A DNA stretch of 64,000 nt from assembly GCA_021292105.1 (NCBI GenBank), contig JACFYK010000024.1:186001-250000 (forward strand). Direction: 5' to 3'. A program made the translations under genes and the position numbers. Each line of letters starts with the position of its first letter. Positions within the stretch are counted from its first letter, which is position 1. This stretch comes from Anadara kagoshimensis. Its lineage: Eukaryota; Mollusca; Bivalvia; Arcoida; Arcidae. Of the stretch, positions 1 through 12,400 are shown one piece after another. The notes under the pieces are model-generated. The model was given only the letters and a program-made list of their open reading frames with translations. It was not told where the DNA came from and ran no database searches.

Positions 1-1440
1 GTTCACAATTTGTATATGTAAGGTTTTTGAATTTGTTTTAATATTTATGGATTTATTAATAGTTTACTATTTGTATATGTAAGGCTATTTGAATTTGTTT
101 TAATATTTATGTATTTATTAATAGTTCACTATTTGTATATGCAAGGCTATTTGAATTTGTTTTAATATTTATGTATTTATTAATAGTTCACTATTTGTAT
201 ATGTAAGGCTATTTGAATTTGTGTTAATATTTATATATTTATTAATAGTTCACTATTTGTATATGTAAGGCTATTTGAATTTGTTTTAATTTTTATGTAT
301 TTATTAATGGTTCACAATTTGTATATGTAAGGCTTTTTGAATTTGTTTTAATATTTATGGATTTATTAATAGTTTACTATTTGTATATGTAAGGCTATTT
401 GAATTCGTTTTAATATTTATGTATTTATTAATAGTTCACTATTTGTATATGTAAGGTTATTTGAATTTGTTTTAATATTTATGTATTTATTAATGGTTCT
501 TAATTTGTATATGTAAAGCTATTTGAATTTGTTTTAATTTTTATGTATTTATTAATGATTCACTATTTGTATATGTAAGGCTATTTGAATTTGTTTTAAT
601 TTTTATGTATTTATTAATGGTTCACAATTTGTATATGTAAGGCTTTTTGAATTTGTTTTAATTTTTATGTATTTATTAATGGTTCACTATTTGTATATGT
701 AAGGCTTTTTGAATTTGTTTAATTTTTATGTATTTATTAATGGTTCACAATTTTATATGTAAGGCTTTTTGAATTTGTTTAATATTTATGTATTTATTAA
801 TAATTCACTATTTGTATATGTAAGGCTATTTGAATTCGTTTTAATTTTTATGTATTTATTAATGGTTCACAATTTGTATATGTAAGGCTTTTTGAATTTG
901 TTTTTAATTTTTATGTATTTATTAATGGTTCACAATTTGTATATGTAAGGCTATTTGAATTTGTTTTAATATTTATGTATTTATTAATAGTTCACTATTT
1001 GTATATGTAAGGCTATTTGAATTTGTTTTAATATTTATGGATTTATTAATATTCAATATTTGTGTATGTTGGGTTATTGTATTGTGTTTTAAAATTAATG
1101 TTTGAATTAATATTTAATATTTGTATATGTAAAATTATATTAATGTGCCTTAATATTTATGGGTTTATTAATGGTTCACAATTTGTATATGCAAGGCTTT
1201 TTGAATTTGTTTTAATATTTATGGATGTATTAATAGTTCACTTTTGTATATGTAAGGTTATTTGAATTCGTTTTAATATTTATGTATTTATTAAAGGTTC
1301 ACTATTTGTATATGTAAGGTTATTTCAATGTGTTTTAATATTTATGTATTTATTAATGGTTCACTATTTGTATATGTAAGGTTATTTCAATTTTTCTTAA
1401 TATTTATGGATTTATTCATGGTTGACAATTTTGTATGTAG
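1..1440. repeat. AT-rich tandem array, 61-62 bp unit
   Basis: About 23 head-to-tail copies of a 61-62 bp unit built around 'gttcactatttgtatatg', an 'aaggctatttgaatttg' stretch and a 'tatttattaat' stretch. Copies differ by substitutions and 1-2 bp indels. The units around 1040-1150 and beyond 1380 are the most diverged, so the right edge is decaying. The array runs off the left end of the window, so its full size is unknown. Short open frames inside it follow the repeat and carry no recognisable domain. Confidence 0.95.
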
Positions 1441-3507
1441 GGTTGCCTTAGATATGTGTTTCGATGGATACTTCATATTGTCCAGTGTGCTAAAATTGTT
1501 CATGGTGTCTAAGGTCAGGCAGGTTTTTTTTGTAAGGAATTTGGCTGACATTTTGCAATTCAGATGAAAAGTTAACAAAATTGTCAAAATATTAAGTAAC
1601 GTCACATCAGACAATAATTTTATAAAACAATATTTAAATAGGCACATGAAACATAAAAAGGTGAAATATTAGCAACAAGTCATTTTCACTGTCTGTTTTT
1701 CACTCATAAATTGCTTTTTAGATTGTTTGATAAAAATTAAAATGATACACATTGTATCATCTGACTCGGTGCTTTTCATATTTTTACACATCATAAGTGT
1801 TTCCAAACCTAAACCATTAAATATCTGGTTAATTAAATTCGGCAGTATTACTTATCAGTTTTATTTACACATGTCGAATTTGCAGAACTTGTTCTATTTT
1901 TACCAACCACTCCCATTTTTGAATACTTGGTAATTTATAATCACTGTTAAGTGTTTAGCATGGGGTTTTGTAACTTTCTATTAATCAGTTAGTTTCTTCC
2001 TAATACCACAATATTGTTATCCTTGGTGTCTTGTCACTATAGCAACCTCAATCTATATGGCAAACAATTGATGCATAAGAAGGGGAATAATAGAAAATAT
2101 ACTCTTAAGTTATTCCAATATATCATTCGTTTTGTGTTATGATAAAAGTCTGATAGGAAGCTTTTTAGTCGTTTAAGATAAAATTATTATGAGTGCGCTT
2201 AAATAGTAGAGATTTACAAAAAATACAATTTAATGCACACAGTTTAGTTCAGGAACCTTGTATTAACAGACTGTCTAAAGCCCACAATCGATGCATTTTA
2301 GATACATTTAAACAAAGCAAGCTAATTTTATTAGGAAAATAAATTGAATAAAGTTAGATCAATGGGTTTGATTTAAATATTAGTTTTTACGTTATTTCCA
2401 AATTGGTCCTTTGGATATCTTTTCAACATCTCGAAAACGATTTTGGTTTCACAATTTGGTCCAAGCAACACTGATGAAGCATTGTATTCTAAAATATCCG
2501 TCTAGTGCTGTAAAAACTGGTGGAATATGTAATATGATATATTAAATGTTCTCCTAACCTGTATGAACTTAAGAGTAATGGAGAGTATGAAAATGTTGTT
2601 TGTTCATCATTTGTATATAAAAGGCTTGTTTGAATTGTTCTTTTTGAGTATTTACTACATGTAAATGGGAACTTATTAACAACTTTTTATGCGTGTTCAT
2701 AGGTGCTATAAAATTCTTCATTCACTTTACGAAATTTTCGGATTGCAGCCAGATGATTTTTTTTAATCTTGATTATTTTTTAGTTTTATTAAAATGATTT
2801 TTTAATTTGAAAAATGTACTGCCGTTTACAACTTGAAGTGGTATTTTTTGAAAAAAATGTTTATCGTGTCATTACATCACAGTGTGCATAGCACAACGTA
2901 ATTGAGTCTGGTGGTAAGATTCAGTACTCAAACCATTACTGTGACAATAAATATTCTACACATTCATGTGAAAAATTCATAAATACTAGAAATGAACATG
3001 TTTTATTTCCACAAATCTATGATATAAAGTCTCTTATTTTTGAAACTGCAATCCGTTCTAATAAAAACCCATTTTTCAGATTGGGTGCTTTCTGAGTGTA
3101 GATAATCTAAAATATTATCAGTCAGTTATACGTTTGAAGTTAGATAAATAAAACGATTCTTCTGTCATTTTCAATTTTATTTCCAAATATGCTTTTAATA
3201 TAACAAAATTAAGTCCTTGTGACCAATAAATTTGAACCTAAGTCTCAATAACCCAGAGTAATTACTTAGATATGGTACAAAGAGATACACTGTTGATAGT
3301 ATCATCGTTTTGAATCAAATCGAGTGGAAATATCACTAGCGTGCATAATTTGTTTTAAATACTTTTATGAGGCATTCAAAATGTCTGTATATACCATAAT
3401 ACAATTGGTTTTCTGCGATAAAGAAATTTATTGTCCGTTTACTGTGCTGGAGAGAAAGGAATAACGCTAAGATTTGAATGGCACGGTTAAAAATCAAATA
3501 ATCATTA
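1441..3507. other. AT-rich stretch with no recognised feature
   Basis: I see no convincing gene, RNA or dispersed element here. The longest open frames are short and low in complexity. It may be intergenic or intronic sequence. Confidence 0.5.
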
Positions 3508-4044
3508 ACTTACATGAGCCGAGTCGTTGCTAATAATCCTTATTTCGATCTAATCCGTGCATTATAACTCCTTTAATGCACCAAAACGTGTTTTGGGTGG
3601 GTGTTTACAATGGTAAAAATTTTGACAAAATGGCGGAGTCTTTCGTGTGACGTGATGATGACGGAAGAATTTATTATTTACGTAGGTTCGCTAGGGGTAC
3701 AATGAAGGGTAATTCAAAGGTCGGGTTGAGTTTAAAAGTTTAAATTTACGTCAATTTTTTTCAAAAGTTTGAAAATGTAGAAAGGTAGTTCACTTTATAA
3801 CTTTATTAAATCGATTTTGGTCATCCCGGTTACGCAAAAATCAATCCGTTCTTGAGCTGCACTAACCTAAGTAAATAGTCGACTCTTTCGTCATTACTAC
3901 GTATCAAGAAGAACCCCGCCATTTTGTAAAAAAGATTACCATTGTAAACACCCACCCAGGTTATATTTTGTCGCATAAAATGATATATTAAGCAAGGATG
4001 CAACCGAAACAGAAATTTTCAGTTACGACTCGGCTCATGTAAGT
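3508..4044. mobile_element. Foldback/MITE-like element with nested inverted repeats
   Basis: The ends are inverted copies of 'acttacatgagccgagtcgt' (3508-3527 and 4025-4044). A second, inner pair of arms is centred on 'gggtgggtgtttacaatgg' (about 3596) and its complement (about 3935-3957), next to an 'aaaatggcgg'/'ccgccatttt' pair. The structure could fold over most of its 537 bp. There is no coding capacity, which suggests a non-autonomous DNA transposon. I could not define a clear target-site duplication, so the superfamily is open. Confidence 0.65.
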
Positions 4045-4800
4045 AAAAGAATCATTGAATTATACCCGTCGTATTGAAATTTTTAAAGTATTTTCCTATC
4101 TTGCTTTCTCCGAAATAGGCTAAATAAACAGTAGATATAGTTCATTTATACCATCTACAAATTCATATATATTACAAGATTTTCTTGTATAATTATATAT
4201 GTATGTTCTATTAGCAGAATATTCAAAATGTGTACTATCAACAATGTCTTCAAGTTAACAATTCAAGTTCATTACTTAAACAAAATTATACATAAAGGCA
4301 TAGATGAAAATGTTACGTGAAAGTTAAGAATTTTTATATAAACTGTTAGATATTTGAATATATTATGTAAATTTCTGTGTATTATGTTATACCATTAAAT
4401 AAAAAATACTCTGAATATATTAGTTAATTGTAGTATGTCCCATATACAATATTTACATATATAGGCAAACGAATTCACCTGTGTACTTGACTTATAATTC
4501 AAACATTTATTATGATCTGGTGTATATATATTATATATGTAGCGAAAAATGTGTTTTTATTTTATCTACATGATTGGAAATTTGGATGAATTATGTATTA
4601 ACTGTGAATACTAACGCTACCAATGTATTTGGTGGATCGTCGTATATTTATATTACAAAGGTCAAGAGGACAGATCAATGTTGTTTACCTATATATATCA
4701 TTTTAAATATCTTAATGATTGTTGTCTTACATTACAGCATAGTTTGCATAACAAGGGGCGTCTACTTACTGAATATCTTTTGCAATTTACTTTGTCACCA
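4045..4800. other. AT-rich stretch with no recognised feature
   Basis: Sequence rich in TATATA-type runs, with no coding or repeat structure that I can support. Confidence 0.45.
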
Positions 4801-4804
4801 ATAC

Positions 4805-5115
4805 ATAATTGGTAGTGTGCTCGCTCCGTATGTGCAAGGTCGTGGATTTGAACTCCGCCGGATATAACCTAGACTTGAAAATAGGTAGTGCTGGCTGTAC
4901 TTTTGCAAAAGGAAGTAGTCTGTATTTAAAAACGAGGCACGGAGTCCTTCTGAAGATACCTTAAAACCGATCCAATATATCACGACAGGCGTGACACGTT
5001 AGAGAACCCTCCTTTTACATTGGCCTAAGCGCACAGTAAACTTTAAAATTTCTGCCAGTTTACCTGTAACTGACGTCGTATTGATATGAGTGAAATATTC
5101 TTAACTGTGACGTAA
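4805..5115 (+). mobile_element. tRNA-derived SINE copy
   Basis: The head has a pol III B-box-like 'ggatttgaactcc' (about 4843) after an A-box-like stretch. The body contains 'aataggtagtg', 'cacggagtcctt', 'agagaaccctcc' and a 3' part 'tgatatgagtgaaatattc'. The same blocks, in the same order, occur at 55365-55742 (plus) and in reverse at 8478-8735. Three copies of one family support a SINE, with a tRNA-like head and a conserved tail. It may belong to the V-SINE-like families reported in molluscs; that assignment is an inference. Confidence 0.7.
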
Positions 5116-5202
5116 AATCCTTTCCATTTAACCAACCATGTATGAGGTGGATTATCGTTTATGACTATTACCAATGAAAAGTAAACAGAAAGGTCAATTT
5201 AC

Positions 5203-5712
5203 CTATTCCAACGAAAATATACTGAAGATGCCGTCAACAAAATGTTAAAGTTTTTGATAAATAACATTTGTTGTGAAATATAGTTTTTCAGCAAACAATC
5301 GGTATACCAATGGGTACAAACTGTGCATCATTGCTTGCTAATTTGTTTCTTTATTCCTATGAAAGAGAATTTATGCAGAACCTTGTTAAATCTGAAGAGA
5401 AGATTGTCGCCAAATCATTCAACTCAACATACAGATATATAGATGACGTGCTGTCTCTTAACAATCTTAAATTTGGAGACTATGTGAATGTCATCTATCC
5501 TAGTGAGCTCGAAATAAAAGACACGACTGATTCCTGCTTCATATTTAGACTTATACCTGAATTATGATGCACACGAAATGCTACATTTGAATCTTTATGA
5601 CAAACGTGATAACTTCAATTTTTCTATTGTCAACTTTCCTTTTCTATGCAGCAATAAACCTGCTTCTCCTGCTTATGGTGTATTTGTTTCCCAATTAATA
5701 CGCTATTAAAAC
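5203..5712 (+). pseudogene. Penelope-like reverse transcriptase fragment
   Basis: The longest intact frame (5310-5567) starts with the RT motif GIPMGTNCA, continues through an LFLYSYE segment, and carries the catalytic YRYIDDVLSLNN and the following PSELEIKDTTD. Before it, frameshifted sequence from 5203 encodes a KYTEDAVNKML-like stretch. After it, another frame gives a YDKRDNF...PASPAYG segment up to about 5710. This order matches the RT of Penelope-like elements and the second copy on the minus strand at 50815-52110. The N-terminal RT part, a GIY-YIG endonuclease and the element ends are not visible. At least two frameshifts show that it is dead. A DIRS-type or other RT origin is less likely. 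Confidence 0.65.
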
Positions 5713-5918
5713 GTTTGAAAATTACAGTTGTCTTTGTTTGATATTGAGACATGAAGTAGTCTTTGTGTCATGAAAAATAGTATGCATTATTTAAAAAGTC
5801 CTAATGCAAGTAACCATGAGCACCATTTACTCTGTTATTAGATTGCAGTGTAATCTGAATTAAAGGAAGTGCTTAAAAGACAATGCATTTATATCAACTG
5901 GTTCTATCATCATGTACA

Positions 5919-6150
5919 GGCCCCGGTTTCACAATCATTCCTTGGTCAGGATTTTCCTTAACTTAAATCTTTCAAAATTTAAAATTTTAATAATTTTGTT
6001 AATTTTTAAGATATTCATAAATTTAAAGTTTCATTTTAAGAAACTTCCACATTAAAACATTTGAATTTAGTTTTGACCAAGAAAAAAAAAGATTACCAAA
6101 ATTTGCTAAACATAAGTTAAAGTAAATCTTAGCTAAGGCACAATTGAAAA
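5919..6150. mobile_element. CCCCGG-ended MITE, diverged copy
   Basis: It begins 'ccccggtttcacaatcattc' and ends with a decayed inverse of the same sequence ('taaatcttagctaaggcaca'). The interior is A/T-rich and shares 'aatttgctaaa' and 'attaaaacattt' blocks with the better copy at 52146-52374. It has no coding capacity. Confidence 0.6.
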
Positions 6151-6244
6151 TGTAGCAAAAAGTCTTAACAAGTGTACTTATGAGCAATCTAAAGCAATAT
6201 GCACTTGGAATTCCTATCAATAAAATTTTGATATGATAGCTCCT

Positions 6245-6545
6245 TTCGTGTGAAATTCACATGAAAATATTTACGTGAACCAACATTTCACGTGAGTTTA
6301 ATGTGAAATTAACGTGAATTTCATGTGAAAATTTCACGTGAAATTAACGTTAATCGAGCTTATACGTTAAAACTCACGTAAGAAAATTCACGTGAATCTC
6401 ACGTGAAATTCACATGATATTAACGTTAATTTCACGTGAGATTCACGTGAATTTTTTCACCTGAGTTTAACGTATAAGCGTGATTAACGTTAATTTCACG
6501 TGAATTTTTCATGTGAAATTTACGTTAATTTCACGTGAGCAAAAA
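6245..6545. repeat. CACGTG-rich long imperfect palindrome
   Basis: A dense cluster of 'cacgtga', 'cacatga' and 'aacgttaa' words. The right half (6421-6541) is largely the inverse of the left half (about 6280-6419). Matching arm pairs include 'cttatacgtt' at 6359-6368 and 'aacgtataag' at 6469-6478. The apex is near 6419. It could form a cruciform or a long RNA hairpin, and each half holds several E-box cores. It is probably a foldback element; no target duplication was identified. Confidence 0.7.
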
Positions 6546-6726
6546 TTGGCTGTGTACACTGCCTCATGATAATCATTAATGCTGATGTCTAAAACATAAA
6601 AACAAACATTTGTAAAAACATTAATTGACCTAAAATTGATTATTTCTTACTTTGTAATGATCATTTCAGATTTAATTTATATTGTAATATCAAAATAGTA
6701 ACACAACCCATCCTTGTGAAATAAAA

Positions 6727-6770
6727 CATCATCATCATCATCATCATCAGCTTCATCAGCAGCAGCAGTA
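6727..6770. repeat. CAT/CAG trinucleotide microsatellite
   Basis: An uninterrupted run of 'cat' triplets followed by 'cagcagcagcag'. On the minus strand it reads as a poly-Asp stretch, but nothing around it suggests a real protein. Confidence 0.85.
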
Positions 6771-6971
6771 ACTGTGAAAGGTTTTTTGACCATGGGAAAT
6801 TTAACCAGATTTTTCAACAAAGAAATTATTTTTGATTGTAAAATAATATTATATTCAATGAAATATGTATCAAGATGACATATGTTTCTTACAACCAATG
6901 TTAAAACTGTGATAATACCTATAAAACAAAACAGAAAACTCAGGTTTTTAGTTAAAGATTACTTTTTATAG

Positions 6972-7028
6972 TCTAAGGGAGATAATTTACCTGGCATATA
7001 ACTTTGGCAGATGAATTGTCTCCCTTAT
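6972..7028. repeat. Short inverted-repeat element, copy 1
   Basis: 'taagggagataattt' at the left and 'aattgtctcccttat' at the right form a stem around a ~28 bp loop. Similar elements lie at 37679-37735 and 40285-40342. Confidence 0.65.
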
Positions 7029-7599
7029 ACTAGTGACTTGATAGGAGGTACAAGTGTATATGTAAAGTTTTCCTGTTGTTACTCTGCAGGTGAGCCAGTC
7101 ACTACCAACTCTGGCACTCGCATTCCCAGATTTAAGGTCAGGAACAATAAAAAGTATTATGTTTTTATTTGATTCCTCAAATATTTATAAAATAAACAAC
7201 AAACACTCATATAGGAGTTGCCACTTACATCTACACTGTCATTCAAATAACTATACAAGTTTAAAGAGAACCTGTAATGACTTTTTATTTTTACATGTTA
7301 TTATCCATACTGAAATATGACTTAATGTGAAAATTCTATAAATCCATGCTGAAATAAGGAGATATTGGTGAATTTCTATTCCACCTCTTGTTAATCCAAA
7401 TCCAAAAGGTCAGTTTTGGGGACGCCGTGCAGTGATGTCACTTAAGTAAGCAGCCTCCACAGAATACTATTTATCTACAGTACTAATACACTGGACTAGC
7501 TGAAGATTCTTTTTAGGCGTGAACGACTGTCTGTGTTGTATGTGAAGCCCATGCTTGGTTGAAAATTTTGCAGGATGTGCTGCCTGTAGCAGGTTTAGT

Positions 7600-8390
7600 A
7601 TAATTTAACCCTTTCCCGTTCTGGATAAAATGCGAGGTTTTCATGGGATTTTAAGGGCGGTTTAATAAATGTAAATTACCTGATGATTGATAGGGCAATG
7701 CTATAGTGTGTGGTACCATTGTAGAGCATATATGTCGGGCAAGATTTTAAAATGATTGCTGTTTCTATAAATAGAAATAAGGTCACGTGATCTGGGGTCA
7801 AAGGTCAATATTAATCATGATTTTTAGCCGAAATTAACCTTTCTCCATAACAAAAATCTCAATTCTGTCAATCCTTTATACAAATAGGGTGAAGTGTCTC
7901 TTGAAACTTAAAAACTATTTAGTCCTTAAAATAATACTTATGAAATTTTGAAAATGCGACATTGCCCATAGCAACTAGAAGGTCAAAGGCCACGTGCACT
8001 TTTTACCAAATTTCATGCTTAAAAGGTAACGTAAAGTTACTTGTTAACTAAAACCGACATGTCATAATCTTATGTAGAGACTGAAGGTTGAGTTTCAGGA
8101 GACTTTCATGCAGAAATTAGTCTGTCTCAAAATAGCATAAAAGTTCACGTGACCTTGGGTTAAAGGTCACCCTTAATCAAGACTTTAAGAGAAAATCACT
8201 CTGTCTTGCTACTTATTTGTCATTTTTATAGCATAAATGAGTAAAGACAAGACCAGATGACTTGTAGATAATCTACAAGAATGAGTATTGAGAATTCCGG
8301 GTGCTATCTTGATAATAACACAATTTCCATGGCAACCAGCAGGTCAAAGGTAAAAATTTCTGTTGTTGAAAAATTCCTGAGGTTGAATTA
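7600..8390. repeat. Dispersed repeat with two diverged internal units
   Basis: Two related stretches about 360 bp apart share 'cacgtgatctggggtcaaag' (about 7784) versus a 'cacgtgaccttgggttaaag' form (about 8144), and 'agcaactagaaggtcaaagg' (about 7969) versus 'ggcaaccagcaggtcaaagg' (about 8331). This pattern of 'aggtcaaagg' blocks resembles abundant non-coding repeats of molluscan genomes. No coding frame was seen. Confidence 0.5.
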
Positions 8391-8477
8391 GATATCAGAT
8401 GGACAATTTGAATAACAATTAATTACATTGTTACATACCTTTTTAAGTGTATGGTATCATCGCTGTGTTTTAGAGGT

Positions 8478-8735
8478 AAGTGGTGGTGTTTAACGTCCCA
8501 GTCAAGAATATTTTACTCGCATCGAGACGTCGCCAGCTATAAGCAAAGGTACAGAAATGTTGCCTGTGTGTTGCGCTGAATGGATTATGTAGCAGGGTTC
8601 TTTAGCGTGCCAAGCCTATCGTGACACAGGACCTCGTTTATTTTAAGTTCCCATCCGAAAGAATCGTGACTTTTATTTCGTAATGCACTAGGCATTACTT
8701 GGCGAAAGAACAGTCACTACCCACTTTCTTAGTAG
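8478..8735 (-). mobile_element. SINE copy, 5' truncated
   Basis: On the minus strand it carries the 'gggtagtgactgttctttcg' block, the 'aaagaaccctgc' block and a tail 'gacgtctcgatgcgagtaaa', in the same order as the SINEs at 4805 and 55365. The tRNA-like head is missing. Confidence 0.6.
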
Positions 8736-8888
8736 GGTTGTATCCTTACCTTATGTATTATGCGATGAACGATAATGCCAATTGGCCTCTTGTTTTCATT
8801 ATACTTCGTAAAGTACATGTAAAATTCAGTTTTTAAATTTAAGTTTCTGGGTTTTTTGTATTTTGGCAGATTTTAGTAGGGTACATGT

Positions 8889-9178
8889 TGTTATGTTCTA
8901 CTACACTGTATAAGACTACAACACGTCTTGTATGTTTTGACTACAATTTTATTCTATATCTAAATTAAACTAAACAGACAAATATCAATACATTCTTGTA
9001 GGCGTGGTTAACTGTATCAATAGAGAGAGGGAGAGAGGAGAGAGACCTTTAATGTGATGTCCAGCTGTTCAATAAACCATTAAGCACTTGAGTGTTAATC
9101 TTACTGTAACTGACCTACAGCAGTGTGTGAGAAAGTATTTAAACTAAAATGAATATTTAAATTAGCTATATCATAACA
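8889..9178 (-). repeat. Gypsy 3' LTR
   Basis: This is the 3' LTR because the coding frame runs on the minus strand. It starts and ends with the short inverted repeat TGTTATG/CATAACA. It contains a purine-rich 'gagagagggagagagg' tract. I found no difference from the other LTR by eye. Confidence 0.93.
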
Positions 9179-9194
9179 TCTCCCCTTTTAGGCT
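9179..9194 (-). other. Gypsy polypurine tract
   Basis: On the minus strand the bases just before the 3' LTR read 'gcctaaaaggggaga', the purine run expected to prime plus-strand DNA synthesis. Confidence 0.8.
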
Positions 9195-9448
9195 AAACAA
9201 AATAAAAGTTTAGTTTACTGTCTTTAAAATATAAATTTTGATTTTCTGTATTGTCCAAATAATAAAATGTCAGATTTTAAACACTTGAAATTAAACTGTC
9301 CAATATAAAATATAATGTCATCAATTACTGTATCTGCATTATTTGACAAACTAAAACAAAAAACTAAATCTACTAAAATATGGGGTCAGAGGTTACTAGC
9401 ACGTGACCCACCGTTGGAATTGGTCTTTACCACCAACTCAGTACAAAT

Positions 9449-12400
9449 TTATTTATCCAATTTGTAGTCACTAAATTTCTTTGGTGGTTTAACTAATCGT
9501 CCACTTGATGTACGGTTTTCACTATTGACGGTAACAGTTTGTTTTACAGTTTCTGGTTGTTTCACACTTTCTTCTATGTTTGTGTTTTCATTGGTTTTAA
9601 TTAAATGCCTTCTATTGCGCCTATAAACTGTTCCATCTTCTGTTTTTACATTGTAACTTTTAGGATTTTCGGTTTTGTTTTCCACAATTGCTGGTGTATT
9701 GTTTTCTGTTGTAATTCTAACAGTGTCACCTGGTTTTAATTCTGGTAACTCTTTCGTATTGCGGTCATAGTAATATTTTTGATTCTCTTGTTTATCCTCA
9801 AGATTTTTCTTTATTGATTTGTATGGTGGTTTCAATAGTTCTGGGTTTGTTGGTATTAATGTCCTCGTTCTTCGTCCAAATAATAAAATTCCTTTTATTG
9901 GTGTGTTTCTATAATCAAGTAGTGATAGATACGGATCTTTCTTGTCATCTCTTGCCTTTTTCAGTAGACGCTTCACTGTTTGCACTGTGCGTTCTACCAT
10001 ACCGTTGCTCTGGCTGTACTTTGGTGATGATGTTGTGTGTCTGAACTCGTATTTTCTTGCAAATTCCTTGAACTCCTGGCTTACAAATTGTGGTCCATTG
10101 TCACTTATTACTTCCTCTGGTATTCCATGCCTTGCGAATTGTGGTTTTATCTTATTTATAACCGATTTGCTTGTTGTGCCGTACAACTTTGCAACTTCAA
10201 AGAATTTTGAGTAATAGTCTACAATAACCAAATAATTAACTTTGTCCATTTCAAACAAGTCCATTCCGACTTTTTGCCAAGGCCTATCTGGAGGGTCATG
10301 AACTTTTAATGGTTCCTTTTGTTGTGAATTTCTGTACTTGTTACAGATTTGACATTTTGTCACAATGGCTGTAATGTCATTATTAATCCCTGGCCAGAAC
10401 ACTAAATCTCTTGCTCTGCTTTTACATTTCTCAATACCCATGTGACTGGTATGCAATTTTTCAAGTATGAACTTTCTCATTGAACTTGGGATAATGACTC
10501 TCTGGTTTTTTAACAAAATTCCTGTATGTACTGTTATTTCTTCTCTATAGTTCCAGTATTCTTTCACTTCTTTTGCACAGTCACTACTTAATTCAGGCCA
10601 TCCCTTTAAAACTGTTTGTTTCAATATTTGTAAAACTGTATCTTTTTCGGTTTCTTTGCGAATTTCTTCCATTCTTGTTTCTGTTATTGACAAAAGTGAT
10701 AGAGGGTGAACTTCAAATTCATCATAGTCTTCACTATGTTCACATTTTGTAGCTGATCTACTTAAAGTGTCCGCTATGTACAGGTATTTTCCTGGCTTGT
10801 ACATGACTTTTAGATTATATTTCTGTAATTTTAGCATCATTTTTTGGATTCGTAAAGGTGCTGAAGCTAACGATTTTCTGAACAAGGCTTCTAGTGGTTT
10901 ATGGTCTGTCTCAACAACTACCGGGCGACCATAAATATACTGGTGAAATTTATTGCATCCATAAACTATTGCTAACAGTTCTTTTTCTATCTGTGCATAA
11001 TTTCGTTCTGCTTTGTTCAAAGATCTGGAGGCGTATGCTATTGGTTGTGACTCCTGGATTATGCAAGCTCCTAATCCTTCTGACGATGAATCAACTGACA
11101 ACACAAGTTCTTTATTTTGATCATAATATCGCAAGACAGGTGTTTGACTTAGCAAATTTTTCAGTTCATTGAAACATTGTTCATGTCTTTCATCCCATTG
11201 AAAATTTACATTCTTTTCTAGCAGTTGTCTAAGTGGCTGGTTAATTATGGAAAGATTTGGAATGAATTTTGACACATAATTGATCATACCCATAAATCTT
11301 TGTAGCTCTTTTTTGTTTGTCGGCCTCTGTATATCATGGATTCCTTGTACTTTTTCGCTATCCACTTTAATTCCATTTTCTCCAAATTTGTGACCTATAT
11401 ACGTAACTTCTGTGCATCCAATTTTGCTCTTCTTTTTGTTTAATTTCAGATTAACTTTTCTAGCCCTCTTTAGTACTTTTCTGAGTGTTTCGTTATGTTC
11501 CTCTAATGTTGATCCCCACACTAAAATATCATCTACAAAAACTTCACAATTTTCAATATCTTCAAAGATTTGTGATGCTGTTTTTTGAAACACTTCAGGT
11601 GAGCTGCTTACACCAAATGCTAAGCGCTTGTATCTGTACCTTCCAAAAGGAGTATTGAATGTTAATAATTTTGAACTTTCTTCGTCAACTTTTATTGTCC
11701 AAAATCCCGACGATACATCTAAAGTACTGAAATATTTTGCACCATTTAGTTTCGACGCTATTTCTTCTACAGTTTTCATTGGGTAATGTTCTCTTTGTAC
11801 TGCCTTGTTTAAGTCTCTGGGATCAATGCAAATTCTAACTTTATTTCCTGGTTTTTCTACAGTGACCATTGAATTTACCCATTCACTCGGTTCATTTACT
11901 TTTTCAATCACATCTTGTGATTCCATTTTATCAAGTTCAGCTTTTACTTTCTTTTTGAGCGTGAATGGAACTTTTCTTGGTGGATGAATTACCGGTTTGA
12001 TTGACTTATCTATTTTAATATGATGTTCACCTTTCAGGCATCCTAATCCTTTGAAAACATCTGCGTATTCATCCATTATTTCATTTGGATCTTTGTTATT
12101 GTTTATGTTAACTACATGCACTCTTTTGACCAGGTTCATTTCCATGCACGTTTTTAATCCTAACACTGGAATAACATTTCCATGTACTATTTGGAATTCA
12201 ACAAGGTAAAATTTTCCTTTGTATGTTACTGTTAGTGTAGTTTTTCCTAACACTTTTATCTTATGTCCAGAATATGCCACTAATCTTGCTTTGGATTTAT
12301 TTAACGGTTTCCTAGATATCCTGTTATACACATCTTTAGGTAGCACATTACACTGAGCTCCTGTGTCTAGTTTCAAACAAACTTTTTGTTTACCTATTTG

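Noticed and set aside
6677-6898. Small protein with a poly-Asp run
   Set aside because: The run is the translation of a CAT microsatellite; nothing else supports a gene.
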